A DNA stretch of 64,000 bases from Gemmatimonadetes bacterium T265 (lineage in GTDB: Bacteria; Gemmatimonadota; Gemmatimonadetes; Gemmatimonadales; Gemmatimonadaceae). Position 1 is the stretch's first letter. Every line of letters begins with the position of its first letter. This document shows positions 26,616-35,303 of this stretch, piece after piece. Location: positions 62,001 through 126,000 of the forward strand of contig BPUI01000005.1 in NCBI GenBank assembly GCA_019973575.1, read 5' to 3'. The position numbers were made by a program, and so were the translations under genes. Below the pieces are notes generated by a model. The model saw only the letters and a program-made list of their open reading frames with translations. It searched no databases and had not been told where the DNA came from.

Positions 26616-28802
26616 TTAGGCCGCGTCGGCGCCCGCCGCGTCCGCGTCCGCCGCGGGTTGTTCGACCGTTGTTGCGCGATCCGCGCTGTCGTCTGTACCC
26701 TCTCTTACGGCTGCCGCGCGGTTGGGCGCGCCCGGGCGGTCGTACAGGCCCGCGAACGCCGCGTCGCGCGCGTAGTGCAGCTTCCGCACGCGCAGCGGCG
26801 CGCGGCTCCGCAGGAACACGAGCGCCTCGTCGGGCGGCAGCCGCCGCACCTCGTCCGGCGTGAGCAGCCGTCGTCCCTTCTCCGACAGCGACTGCGAGCT
26901 CCCCTCCTGCCGCGACCCCTGCCGCCCGTGCGACGTCGACGCCGACGCGCTCTCGCCCTCGACGAGGATTGTCGCTTCGCCCGTCAGCTCGGACACCAGC
27001 TTCGCCGTGTCCAAGTCGTTCGTACCGAACGTCTGCAGCACGTCCGCGTTCGCCAGGAAGGTGCCCCACGACTGCCGGTACTGCGCCTTGAGCTGCGCGA
27101 GGTCCTGCAGGAAGAGCCAGAACGTCACGCCGTACCCCGCCGCGATCGTGAACGCGTCCTCCACCGGCGCGAGCCGCTTCAGGTTCGCGAACTCGTCGAG
27201 CGCGAACAGCACGCGCGGCCGCTCCCCGTGTGCCTGTCCGACGAGCGCCTCACCCGCGCCCTGGTGCACCATCGTCCGCAGGCACACGCCGATCATCAGC
27301 CGCATCCACGCGCGGTACGTCGAAAGCCTTTCGGTCGGCAGCACGAGGTAGAGCGACAGCTGCCCGCGCCGCAGATAGTCGAGTGGCACCGTCGTGTGCG
27401 CGAGTACGGCGGCCATGCGCTCGGAGTCAAGGAAGTGCGTGCAGCGCTGCGCGGTCGAGATCACACCCGAGCGCTCCTTGTCCGCCTTCTGCTGCAGGCG
27501 GGCGGCCCCGCGCGCGATCAGCGTCCCCACGTGCCCGAGGTGCGCCGTCGAGCCCTCGGTCCCGCACGCGCGCATCTTCGCGAGCAGCTTTGTGAACTCG
27601 TCGGGGGGGAGCGTCACCAGCTCGCGCACGCGGAGTAGCGAACGCCGCCGCCCCCGCGGCTCGGTCGCCGCGACGTACAGGATCAGCGCGCTCAGGAGCG
27701 CGCGCCCCTCCGGCTCGAAGTGAGAGTCCCCGCCCGTGCCGCTCGCCGTCTCCTCCGGCAGTGTCAGCATGTCCGCGAGGATGGCGGCGTCGTCCGGCGC
27801 GTCGACCGCGCTCGCGTCCACGATGTCGAGCGGGTTGATCGCGCCCCGTACGCCGTGCGCGTGCGCCTCGGCGTCCGTGATCCCGAACGGGTCGAGCGCC
27901 CACACCTGCTGCTGCGCGTCACGCCGCCGCCGGTGCGTCAGCGTGTAGTTCTCCCCCTTCGGGTCGGTCACGACGACCGAGCCCGGGTAAACGAGCAGGT
28001 TGGGCACGATGACCGACACGCCCTTGCCGCTCCGCGTCGGCGCGATCGTGACGAGGTGGCCGTCACCCTGATAATGCAGCACCGGAGTTCCGGTCACGCG
28101 CCGTGCGCGCCGACGGGGCACGTGGAGCGTTAGATGTCCGCGGGCGTCCGCCGCGCGCCCGAGTAGCAGGCCTAACGATGCGCCCGTGGCGTTCCCGAGC
28201 CGCGGGCCGGGTACGAATGTCGCCCGCAGATCGTCTCCCGTCCCCCACGTTGCGGACCCGTGCGACGCGCTCGGCGCGCGCCGGCGGCGGCGCGGGTAGG
28301 CGACGAGCGCAAGGACGAGCAGGACGAGCAACGTGCTGCCGAACCCCCACCAGTACGCGCGCATGGCGGCGTCCGCGGCCTCGCGCGCGACGTCGCCGGC
28401 GGGCACGCGCCCGAGCCGCACCATCCACGTCACGCCCTGCAGCGGCCCGTACACGGGCGCCCGTGCCGCCACGGACGCCGTCACCGCCGCCACGAGGCAT
28501 CCGAGCGCCACGCTGGGGGCCGATGCGGGTCCCCGGCGCGCGCGGGTCAGCACCGCGGCGCCGACGCCCGCGAGGGTCACGGCGCCGACTCGTAAGAGCA
28601 CCGTGGCGCTTCCCGTGGCGGCGAACAGCGGCTGGCCGAGCGTCGGGGCGTAGCCGTACGCTGCGGCGGCGCGCTGCGCACCAGCCCACATCGCGTAGCC
28701 GACGCATGCGGCGAGCACCAGGAGCACCGGCGCCGGCGAAGTGCCGGCCGGCTTCGGCGGGGCGCCCCCGCCCGCCACCTGGGCGGTGTCGGCGCCGTTC
28801 AC
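26616..28802 (-). CDS. traG: Conjugative coupling protein TraG/VirD4 family (T4CP)
   Basis: About 728 residues. Several N-terminal membrane segments (VLLVLAACVGYAMWAG, VGAVTLAGVGAAVLT, WWGFGSTLLVLLVLALVAY), then the ATPase: Walker A APTRSGKGVSVIVPNLL near residue 250, KGENYTLT, FEPEGRALLSALILYVA, and the Walker B region PRVLFALDEFANLKRLAPVEDAF. C-terminal segment GEATILVEGESASAS, with acidic tail. It couples the relaxosome to the mating channel and powers DNA transfer. GTG 28802 forms a GTGA overlap with the upstream gene, so translation is probably coupled. Confidence 0.93.
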   Translation of the reverse strand: MNGADTAQVAGGGAPPKPAGTSPAPVLLVLAACVGYAMWAGAQRAAAAYGYAPTLGQPLFAATGSATVLLRVGAVTLAGVGAAVLTRARRGPASAPSVALGCLVAAVTASVAARAPVYGPLQGVTWMVRLGRVPAGDVAREAADAAMRAYWWGFGSTLLVLLVLALVAYPRRRRRAPSASHGSATWGTGDDLRATFVPGPRLGNATGASLGLLLGRAADARGHLTLHVPRRRARRVTGTPVLHYQGDGHLVTIAPTRSGKGVSVIVPNLLVYPGSVVVTDPKGENYTLTHRRRRDAQQQVWALDPFGITDAEAHAHGVRGAINPLDIVDASAVDAPDDAAILADMLTLPEETASGTGGDSHFEPEGRALLSALILYVAATEPRGRRRSLLRVRELVTLPPDEFTKLLAKMRACGTEGSTAHLGHVGTLIARGAARLQQKADKERSGVISTAQRCTHFLDSERMAAVLAHTTVPLDYLRRGQLSLYLVLPTERLSTYRAWMRLMIGVCLRTMVHQGAGEALVGQAHGERPRVLFALDEFANLKRLAPVEDAFTIAAGYGVTFWLFLQDLAQLKAQYRQSWGTFLANADVLQTFGTNDLDTAKLVSELTGEATILVEGESASASTSHGRQGSRQEGSSQSLSEKGRRLLTPDEVRRLPPDEALVFLRSRAPLRVRKLHYARDAAFAGLYDRPGAPNRAAAVREGTDDSADRATTVEQPAADADAAGADAA

Positions 28803-29245
28803 ACCCGTTCGCTCCTGCGGTGCGAATAGGTGACGACGCCGTAGTCGCGCGCGTGCTCGGCCTGCCGCACCATCGCCGACCCGCCGGCGAGCATGGGCAG
28901 TCCGACCACCGCCGCGAGTACCGCGGCGGTGCGCGCCCCAGCCGGCCACCCGTCCGCGACGTCCGACGCGGCGACCGCGCAGCACAGGACGCCCGCCGCG
29001 CCGCCGACGGCCGCCCCGATTCCCGCTCGGAGACGCCACGCCGGCGACGACGACCACGGCACTCGAAGCGCGAGTTCCGCCCCGCCGACGAGCAGGAGTA
29101 CGGCGAGCGCCGCGCCGAGTAGCGCGTCGGGGACGGCGGTCTCCGCCCGGAGTGTCGGCAGCGCGAGGATGAGCGCGGCCGCGCCGGCGAATAGGGCGGC
29201 CGGAAATCGCAGCGAGGCCGACCGCGCCTTCACGGCTCTGGTCAC
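28799..29245 (-). CDS. Conjugation-operon membrane protein, unidentified
   Basis: 148 residues from GTG 29245, which overlaps the trbI stop by GTGA; its own stop overlaps the traG GTG. Four hydrophobic segments: FPAALFAGAAALILALP, LLGAALAVLLLVGGAELAL, AGIGAAVGGAAGVLCCAVA, AAVLAAVVGLPMLAGG, then a basic tail (YSHRRSERV). No family recognised. Location between the VirB10 and VirD4 homologues suggests a channel-associated inner-membrane protein. The two overlaps indicate it is translated in proportion to its neighbours. Confidence 0.65.
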   Translation of the reverse strand: MTRAVKARSASLRFPAALFAGAAALILALPTLRAETAVPDALLGAALAVLLLVGGAELALRVPWSSSPAWRLRAGIGAAVGGAAGVLCCAVAASDVADGWPAGARTAAVLAAVVGLPMLAGGSAMVRQAEHARDYGVVTYSHRRSERV

Positions 29246-30729
29246 GGTGTCCCGGCCCCGCGCGCCACCGCGGCGGCCCGCCGGGCGTACCCGTTCCCCG
29301 CGCCGCCGTACGGACCCGGGAACACGAGGTCCGTGTTCAGGAACACGTTGAACTGCGTCCCCTGGCGGATGCGGATCGTCTGCTGGTTGTTCAGGTCGCG
29401 GCGCAGCATTTCGACCGCGACCGCGTTCAGCTGCTGTCCGAGCGCGCCCGCAGCGACCTGGCCCGCGCTCGGCGCCGCGAGCAGGTTGCCGTTCTGCGGT
29501 TGCGAGAGCTGCACGCCGGCCGACAGCAGCGAGAGCGCGCCGGCGGTGGCGAACGTGCGCCGCATGTGCCGGTCGACCTGGTCGGCCACGCCGCGCGCGC
29601 CGGCTTGGTCGGTCGCGGGGAGGCCCGGCAGCTGGACGCTGCGCCCGTCGGGGAGCAGGATGCGCGTCCACGCGACGAGCAGGCGCGACTGCCCGGCGCC
29701 GAGCTGGTCGTCGTAGCGGCACAGCAGCCGGGCGCCGCGCGGGATCAGCAGCACGTGCTGGGTGCGCGTGTCGAACACGTCGCGCGTGGTCTGCGCGAGG
29801 CACTCGCCCGGCAGGTCGCTGTTGATCTCGGTCATCAGCACGGCCGGGATCACGGTCCCCGCCTGCACCGCGAACGCGCCCGGCGCCGGATCGACGGTCA
29901 GCGTCTGCACCGTCCGCCGCGGCTGCGCGGCGTCGGCGAGGAAGGCCGTGTACCGGCCGGCCGCGGCGACGTTAGGCGCACCCAGGTCGCGCGGGTCGCC
30001 CTGCCCCGCCCCGTCAACGCCGGCCACCACCGGGTCGGGGCGCGCCGCCACGCGCGTTGGGGGACCGAACCCGGGCGCGAGCGCCGGGACGCTCGAGGCC
30101 GCGTTGTTAAGCGCCGTGTCGCTCTCGCGCGAGGCCGCCGCCTCGTCGTACGCCGCGGACGCGGTGAGCGCTTTCCGGTACGCCGCGCGGCGCAGTTCGG
30201 CCAGCGTCGGCGGGCGCGGAGGTTGTGGAGTGGCCGCCACCGCGTACACCGCGCCGCCAGTCGGCACGACGGTGTTCATGCCGGTGTCGCCGACCGCGGC
30301 GTACGCGGAGGCAGGAGAGGTGGAGGCGGCAGCGCCGGACGTTGCCGCGGTCTGCCCGGCCGCAGTCGGGTTGCCGAAGCCGGGCGCGAGGCCGATCCCC
30401 GCCCCGCTCGCGGCGGCCGACGGGCCGATCGGCGGGGTGCCGGCGGCGGCCGCGGCCGCGCGCTCGTTCCGCAGCGGCTGGTCCAGGTAGGTGCCCGGCG
30501 TCGCCGGCGGCGTCGGGGCCGCGTTCGCGCCGGGCTGCGGCGTTGGCTGGATCAGCACCACGACCGCAATCGCGAGCATGCCGGCCGCCGCCGCGGCGAT
30601 CGTGAGCGCGTTGCGGTTCATGCGCGGCGCGGTCGGCGGCGTCAGCGGCGCCGTAGGGTTCGGCGGCGCGGCGTTCGCGCGTGTCGAACTCCCGGGCAGG
30701 AGTCGGCGGAATCCGTCACGGAAGCTCAC
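29242..30729 (-). CDS. trbI: TrbI/VirB10 family outer-membrane core channel protein
   Basis: 495 residues. Short cytosolic N-terminus, one membrane segment (LTIAAAAAGMLAIAVVVLI) near residue 40, a Pro/Ala-rich periplasmic linker, and the conserved VirB10 C-terminal domain: FAVQAGTVIPAVLMTEINSDLPGECLAQTTRDVFDT, LLIPRGARLLCRYDDQLGAGQSRLLVAWTRILLPDGR, and TIRIRQGTQFNVFLNTDLVF. VirB10 spans both membranes and responds to ATP-driven signals from the coupling protein. GTG 30729 overlaps the trbG stop. The trb order otherwise places trbH between G and I; no trbH is seen here. Confidence 0.93.
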   Translation of the reverse strand: MSFRDGFRRLLPGSSTRANAAPPNPTAPLTPPTAPRMNRNALTIAAAAAGMLAIAVVVLIQPTPQPGANAAPTPPATPGTYLDQPLRNERAAAAAAGTPPIGPSAAASGAGIGLAPGFGNPTAAGQTAATSGAAASTSPASAYAAVGDTGMNTVVPTGGAVYAVAATPQPPRPPTLAELRRAAYRKALTASAAYDEAAASRESDTALNNAASSVPALAPGFGPPTRVAARPDPVVAGVDGAGQGDPRDLGAPNVAAAGRYTAFLADAAQPRRTVQTLTVDPAPGAFAVQAGTVIPAVLMTEINSDLPGECLAQTTRDVFDTRTQHVLLIPRGARLLCRYDDQLGAGQSRLLVAWTRILLPDGRSVQLPGLPATDQAGARGVADQVDRHMRRTFATAGALSLLSAGVQLSQPQNGNLLAAPSAGQVAAGALGQQLNAVAVEMLRRDLNNQQTIRIRQGTQFNVFLNTDLVFPGPYGGAGNGYARRAAAVARGAGTP

Positions 30730-31832
30730 GGCGACCTCCGCCCCGACACGGCCGTTGCCGGCGCGGGCGCGCGCCCGTACGCCCGGTTCTCGAGCTCGAA
30801 CCGCTGCTCCTGCTTGCCCTGCCCCACGACGAGCACCGCGCGCCGGAAGGTCCGGTCGGTGACGTAGAAGCCGTCGCGCACGACGTAGTTGAGTAGCGTC
30901 GTCCCGCCCCCGTCGTCGAGTTCGAAGAGCGCGGGCGCCGCGTATGCGTCGGCCTCGGGCGGGAGCTGGACGAACGTGTGCGCGCCGTCGTCGAACACCC
31001 GCGCGGGCGACCACGGGAAGCGGCGGTCGCGCCGGAGGTCGTACGAGAAGTTGAGCCGGAGCGCGTCCACCGGGATGCCGGCGAGCGCCTGGGCGTCGGC
31101 GCCTAACACTCCGGCACCCGCGGCCGCCGCGGCCGTCCGGAGCGTGCCTCCGTCGGTGCGCGTGCTGTCGTCGGGGTAGGCGAATCGCGCGCGGCTGACG
31201 TACCGGACGCGCGCGCCCGCTGCCCCGCACGGGCCCGAGTCGAGCGCGACGTGGTAGACGCGCCGGTCGGTGGGCAGGACGAGGTTCGTCGCGAGGTCGC
31301 AGTCGGTCGGCTTGACCCACACGATCGACGCGCCCCCGCCCGGCCCCGTCGGCGCCACCCCCGCGCGCCAGCGTACGGCGTCGCCGATGATCGGCGCCGG
31401 CACGAGCAGCCGCTCTCCCGGCTCGAGGTCGACCACGCACGCGCGCAACACCGCGCATGTGAGGACGGGCTCGCGCGCGCCGTCCGCACCGAGCGCGGCG
31501 AAGCGGAACGTGATGACCTGGCCGCCCGCTTCCGGTGCCGCCGCGACCTCGGGAGGCGGCGCGGCGGGGGTACGCATCGCGACTGCGTGACGACGCCGGT
31601 GGACGCGCGGCACGCCCGATCCCGCCGGCGGTGCGGCCGCGGCCGCGTGCGCCGCGGCAGTGTGGCGCGCCGCGGTATCTGCAGCGGCCGCGGTGGTCAC
31701 CGTGGAGCGCACACCGGACCCGCGCGCGCTGGTGGCGGGCACCGCAGGCACCGCGGTCTGCGCGCCGGCCGCGGCGAGCGGCGCGAGGCCGGCCACGATC
31801 ACCACGCGATTGGTGAGAAGTGAACACTTCAC
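30726..31832 (-). CDS. trbG: TrbG/VirB9 family outer-membrane core protein
   Basis: 368 residues from GTG 31832. Signal-like N-terminus (KCSLLTNRVVIVAGLAPLAAAGAQ), a long Ala/Thr-rich linker, then conserved VirB9 features: VITFRFAALG, ACVVDLEPGERLL, GDAVRW, WVKPTDCDLATNLVLPTDRRVYHVAL, RFPWSPARVFDDGAHTFVQLP and NYVVRDGFYVTDRTFRRAVLVVG. VirB9 forms the outer ring with VirB10. The 14-bp palindrome at 31817-31830 lies in codons 1-6 if GTG 31832 is used; a later GTG (31805) would put it 12 bp upstream of the start, like at trbD and trbJ. Confidence 0.92.
   Translation of the reverse strand: MKCSLLTNRVVIVAGLAPLAAAGAQTAVPAVPATSARGSGVRSTVTTAAAADTAARHTAAAHAAAAAPPAGSGVPRVHRRRHAVAMRTPAAPPPEVAAAPEAGGQVITFRFAALGADGAREPVLTCAVLRACVVDLEPGERLLVPAPIIGDAVRWRAGVAPTGPGGGASIVWVKPTDCDLATNLVLPTDRRVYHVALDSGPCGAAGARVRYVSRARFAYPDDSTRTDGGTLRTAAAAAGAGVLGADAQALAGIPVDALRLNFSYDLRRDRRFPWSPARVFDDGAHTFVQLPPEADAYAAPALFELDDGGGTTLLNYVVRDGFYVTDRTFRRAVLVVGQGKQEQRFELENRAYGRAPAPATAVSGRRSP
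31817..31830. promoter_or_regulatory. AAGTG-N2-CACTT palindrome at trbG start
   Basis: GAAGTGAACACTTC, a perfect 14-bp inverted repeat about an AA/TT centre. It overlaps the trbG GTG start region. One of six copies in the window (see 35201, 38414, 46842, 46886 and 46980). Confidence 0.75.
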
Positions 31833-32752
31833 GGGGTGCCTCCTGCCGTTGGTGCAATAGGCGCCGATGGCGACGCTGGGGCGGACCACGCCGGCGCTCC
31901 CGTCGCGCCCTGGTCTGCCGCCGGTCGAGGCGCGGTGACCTGGGTCCAGTTCACCGACGTGATGAAGAGGCCGAGCGGGTTCGCCTCCATGCGGTCGCTC
32001 GTCGTCGGCGCGACCTGGCGCGTGGTCAGGTAGCCCTCCCACGCCGCCGTCGTGGACGGCCCGCCGCCGCGGGGGTAGTCGGTTTCGAGCCACGCGACCT
32101 TCCACGTCGCGGGCGCGTTCGGACCGGGCCGGCTCGCGCCCGGTGCGGCGGGCAGCGGGAGCACGCTCGTTACCTCGACGGTGCGCGAGAGCGTGGCGGC
32201 GAGCACCCGCGGATCGCGCGCGGGGTCGGTGAAGTACGCGTCGAGCCACCCGGCGGCGCCCTGGTCGACGAAGGCGTACGCGCGACGCACCATGTCCTGC
32301 TGCGCCACCGCGTCCGCCACCACGGTGCGGATGTCGCGCACCCAGCCCGCGACCGCGCTCGTCACGACGCGCTGGTCGGCGGGCGCGATCCGCTCGGCGG
32401 GGGCGAACGCCCGCGCGCGGCCGAGCCGGTCGACCTCGACAACGTACGGTGTGATGCGCGACTGCGTGGCGAGCGTGACGAAACCGACGCTCAGCACGTT
32501 GGCGACGCCGAGCGCACCGAAGGCCGCGAGCTGCCAGTTGCGGCGGGACCGCGCGAGGTCACCGAACGCGCCCGCGAACTCGGCGCGCCCGCGCGCCACT
32601 GCCTCGATCCACGGGTTCGTCCCCGGAGCGTGGTCGAGCGGAATGGAGCGGAGCACGGCCGCGTGCGGACGCTCGCCGCGGCCGTTCGCACCGGCGGGCG
32701 TCGCAGGCGCAACCGAGTCCGCCGCCGTGGATGTGGTCGAGAAGAGGCGCAT
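31829..32752 (-). CDS. trbF: TrbF/VirB8 family inner-membrane assembly factor
   Basis: 307 residues, N-terminal cytosolic part with GTNPWIEAVARGRAEFAGAFGDLARSRRNW, one membrane segment (QLAAFGALGVANVLSVGFVTLA), and a periplasmic VirB8-like domain: ITPYVVEVDRLGRARAFAPAERIAPADQRVVTSAVAGWVRDIRTVV, AYAFVDQGAAGWLDAYF, WKVAWLETDYPRGG, WEGYLTTRQVAP. VirB8 nucleates the channel in the inner membrane. The ATG 32752 is 1 bp after the trbL stop. The C-terminus is Pro/Ala-rich and overlaps the trbG GTG. Confidence 0.92.
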   Translation of the reverse strand: MRLFSTTSTAADSVAPATPAGANGRGERPHAAVLRSIPLDHAPGTNPWIEAVARGRAEFAGAFGDLARSRRNWQLAAFGALGVANVLSVGFVTLATQSRITPYVVEVDRLGRARAFAPAERIAPADQRVVTSAVAGWVRDIRTVVADAVAQQDMVRRAYAFVDQGAAGWLDAYFTDPARDPRVLAATLSRTVEVTSVLPLPAAPGASRPGPNAPATWKVAWLETDYPRGGGPSTTAAWEGYLTTRQVAPTTSDRMEANPLGLFITSVNWTQVTAPRPAADQGATGAPAWSAPASPSAPIAPTAGGTP

Positions 32753-32753
32753 G

Positions 32754-33803
32754 TCAGAGCCCGCGCAGCGCGTGGCCGATGCCGAGGTGTCCGCCGCCCG
32801 CGACCCGCGCGGCCGCGCTCGATGGGATGCGGAGCGAGAGCAGCGCGAACACGACGGAGAGCGCCAACATGTTCGCCGCGACGCGGATGTCGAACGTGAC
32901 GTTGCTGTGGAAGACCGCGCGCGCCTGCTGGACGATGGCGACGCCGAGCGCGACGACGAGGTAGAACGCGAAGAGCTTCACCCCGCAGTAGACGAGGTAG
33001 TTGAGGTAGTTCTCCGCGTACGCCGCCGTCGCGCGGAAGCCGGCGAAGCCGAGGAAGAGCACCCCGCCGCCGAGCGCGATGTACGCCTCGACCCACACGA
33101 GCAGGAGCTGGGCGGCGACCGAGGTGAAGCACACGACCACGATCACCTGCGCGATCAACTTGAAGAGCACCGCGCCTAACGCCTCGAACGACCACGGGAT
33201 GTTCATGGTGCCGAGGTCGTCGAACGCGAACTGCATCCCGATGTCGAGGATGCCCGTCGGGCCCGTCGGGAGCGGGAGCACGCTTCCGCGCTGCGCTGCG
33301 ACGGCGAAGCTGTTCACGAGCGGCGGTAGCCAGTACGACGCGCCGGTGATCAACATGAGCAGAAACGAGATGAGGATGAACTTGAGCAGGAACCGCCGCG
33401 CGATCTCGGTCAGGTCCTCGCTGCGCCCGAGCCACAGGAACGAGCTGATGGTGAACTCGATCCCGGCGAGCGTGACGAACAGACGCCGCCCGATCGCCGA
33501 CATCGGCGCGATCCACGCGCGGGTCATCGCCGCGTACTGGTTCCGCACCTGGTCGAGCACGCCGGGCTGCGCGTGCGCGTCGGGTGGGGCGACCACCGCC
33601 GCCGCGACCGCGAGCACCAGCGCCGTTCCGGCGAGCACGCGCACCGTCGTCCGCCACGACTCACCGCCCCGGTCGGCGGGCGCGGGCTCCCACGTGTCCG
33701 TCGGCACTCGCGGCCGTGCCCGGGTCGGGAGTGCGGCGAGGGTGCGGCGGGCGGCCCGGCGGGCGCGCGGCAGCGCGCGATCGAGGACGGCGGACGACGG
33801 CAC
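32754..33803 (-). CDS. trbL: TrbL/VirB6 family polytopic channel protein
   Basis: 349 residues from GTG 33803. One N-terminal hydrophobic stretch (TVRVLAGTALVLAVAAAVV), then six or so membrane spans including FVTLAGIEFTISSFLWLG, FLLKFILISFLLMLITGASYWLP, LLLVWVEAYIALGGGVLFLGFAGF, FAFYLVVALGVAIV and MLALSVVFALLSLRIP. TrbL/VirB6 is the polytopic inner-membrane part of the mating channel. The order trbJ-(K)-L-F-G is preserved here. The start at GTG gives a 10-bp gap to the preceding gene. Confidence 0.9.
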   Translation of the reverse strand: MPSSAVLDRALPRARRAARRTLAALPTRARPRVPTDTWEPAPADRGGESWRTTVRVLAGTALVLAVAAAVVAPPDAHAQPGVLDQVRNQYAAMTRAWIAPMSAIGRRLFVTLAGIEFTISSFLWLGRSEDLTEIARRFLLKFILISFLLMLITGASYWLPPLVNSFAVAAQRGSVLPLPTGPTGILDIGMQFAFDDLGTMNIPWSFEALGAVLFKLIAQVIVVVCFTSVAAQLLLVWVEAYIALGGGVLFLGFAGFRATAAYAENYLNYLVYCGVKLFAFYLVVALGVAIVQQARAVFHSNVTFDIRVAANMLALSVVFALLSLRIPSSAAARVAGGGHLGIGHALRGL

Positions 33804-33813
33804 GGCGGCTCCG

Positions 33814-34317
33814 CTACGGTTTGAAGAGTTGCGAGTCGAACGCCGCCTTCCGCTGGCCGGGCGTCATCCCGCGCTGCTGCGCCTCGCGCGCCCGCACGCG
33901 GGCGTTGAGGTCGCGCACCTGCTGCTCCTGCGCGTGGCGGAAGTGCGCGGACCAGACGGCCCGGCAGTTCGGCCGCGCGCCGTCGGCCTCGAGCCCCGGC
34001 GGCGCCTGCGACTCGCCGCAGTACGCGGTTGCCTGGCGCCACCGCCCGGCAGAATCGGCACCCGCCTGCTCGTACCAGTAGCCCGCGTTGTAGCGCGTGC
34101 TCGGCGCCGTCGAGCGGAGCGCTGCGAGCGGGTCGTCGCCGTTCGCGAGCGCGTCAGGCGAGGGCGCGCACGCCGCGGCCGCGGCGAGCAGGGTCGCGAG
34201 GGCGCCGGGCCGCAGCCGACGGCGCGCACCGGCAACCGTCCGAAGAGCGGTCGCGCGCGGGCGCAATGTCGCCACGGGCAACGGCGAGACGCGGTGGGCA
34301 GGCCGGGGGTTCTCCAT
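33814..34317 (-). CDS. EexN/TrbK-like entry-exclusion lipoprotein
   Basis: About 168 residues from ATG 34317 (34344 is an alternative). A hydrophobic stretch ends in the lipobox ATLLAAAAAC. The mature region YNAGYWYEQAGADSAGRWRQATAYCGESQ...PNCRAVWSAHF follows the pattern of EexN-family entry-exclusion lipoproteins: Tyr-rich start, Arg-rich helix, one Cys and then NC. It sits in the trbK position, between trbJ and trbL, where RP4 and Ti systems encode their exclusion lipoprotein. It would stop redundant mating between plasmid-bearing cells. It is longer than TrbK (about 70 residues). Confidence 0.65.
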   Translation of the reverse strand: MENPRPAHRVSPLPVATLRPRATALRTVAGARRRLRPGALATLLAAAAACAPSPDALANGDDPLAALRSTAPSTRYNAGYWYEQAGADSAGRWRQATAYCGESQAPPGLEADGARPNCRAVWSAHFRHAQEQQVRDLNARVRAREAQQRGMTPGQRKAAFDSQLFKP

Positions 34318-34393
34318 GAGCAACGAGGGATACGCGGTGGGCATCGGCGTGGGCGTTGGGGGTGGCCGCGGCCCAGGCCGAGTGGCCGAGCCG

Positions 34394-35191
34394 CTAGAAG
34401 GCGTACGCCGCGGGATCCATGCGCGGGCGCACGGGCGGGTTCGTCGTGAGCGCCCGCGCCGGCCCGGTGATCAGCGCCTGCACGGCCGCCGTCCCCTGCA
34501 GCTCGCGGTTCGCCTCGTCGGCCGCGCGGACGGCCTCGGCGCTCGCCTGCGCCAGAAGTTGCTGCCGGAGCAGCGCCGCCTCCTCGGCCTGCGTCACCAA
34601 CGCCGTCGCGCTGATCTCGGCCGCCTGCTGCGCACTCGTTGCAGCCGCGAGCTGGCGCTTCATCGTCCCGAGCTGGGCCATGCTCTGCCCGATCTGGAGC
34701 CCGGTCGCCTGCCCCGCCACGAGCGCGCCCTTGAACGTCGCGAGCGCCGCCTCGTGCCTCGCTCGGACGTCGGCCGCGACGGTGGCCGGGTTGTACGCGT
34801 AGCCCGGGAACGTCGCCGCCAAGCGACCGGGGAGCGCGCCCGCGCTGTAGCCGAGCGCCTGGCCGCTCGCCATCAGGCCGTCCACCGTGGCCACGGCGGT
34901 GTTGATGTTCCGCCACGCGTATGACGAGGTGAGCTTCCGCGTGTTGGCGACGAACGCGGCCGCATTCGCCCGCGCGACCGTGAGCTGGTTTTGCAGCTGG
35001 TTGATTTGCGCAATCAGCTTCGCCACTGCGGTGGGGTCGAACACGATCGACGGCAGGCCGAAGAGTGCGTGGGCGCGGGCGGGCAGGAGCCCCGCCGCGA
35101 GCCCGGTCAGGGCGAGCAGCGTCAGCCCGCGCCGCGCGACCGTGCTGCGCCGGGCCGCCCGCCGGCTCCCCACGCCGGAATAGTCGTCCAT
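34394..35191 (-). CDS. trbJ: TrbJ/VirB5 family minor pilus protein
   Basis: 265 residues from ATG 35191. Signal peptide with a basic front (RRAARRSTVARRGLTLLALTGLAAGLLPARAHA) cleaved before LFGLPSIVFDPTAVAKLIAQINQL, which is the TrbJ hallmark. The rest is long amphipathic helix (TVARANAAAFVANTRKLTSS, LATFKGALVAGQATGLQIGQSMAQLGTMKRQL). An upstream ATG at 35335 would overlap trbE and add an acidic extension. The palindrome at 35201-35214 is 10 bp upstream of the ATG, where it would cover the ribosome binding site. Confidence 0.88.
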   Translation of the reverse strand: MDDYSGVGSRRAARRSTVARRGLTLLALTGLAAGLLPARAHALFGLPSIVFDPTAVAKLIAQINQLQNQLTVARANAAAFVANTRKLTSSYAWRNINTAVATVDGLMASGQALGYSAGALPGRLAATFPGYAYNPATVAADVRARHEAALATFKGALVAGQATGLQIGQSMAQLGTMKRQLAAATSAQQAAEISATALVTQAEEAALLRQQLLAQASAEAVRAADEANRELQGTAAVQALITGPARALTTNPPVRPRMDPAAYAF

Positions 35192-35200
35192 GGCCGCCGG

Positions 35201-35214
35201 GAAGTGTTCACTTT
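35201..35214. promoter_or_regulatory. AAGTG-N2-CACTT palindrome at trbJ start
   Basis: GAAGTGTTCACTTT, one mismatch in the outermost position from the GAAGTG-TT-CACTTC consensus. Lies 10-23 bp upstream of the trbJ ATG. A further CCCCACTTCCC follows, extending partial symmetry. Confidence 0.72.
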
Positions 35215-35303
35215 CCCCACTTCCCGCCCGCTCCAACCCGAGATCGAGCTGCGCGGCGTCCCGCATCGGCAGCGGGGCAGCTGCATCGGCGTCGTCGGGC
35301 AGG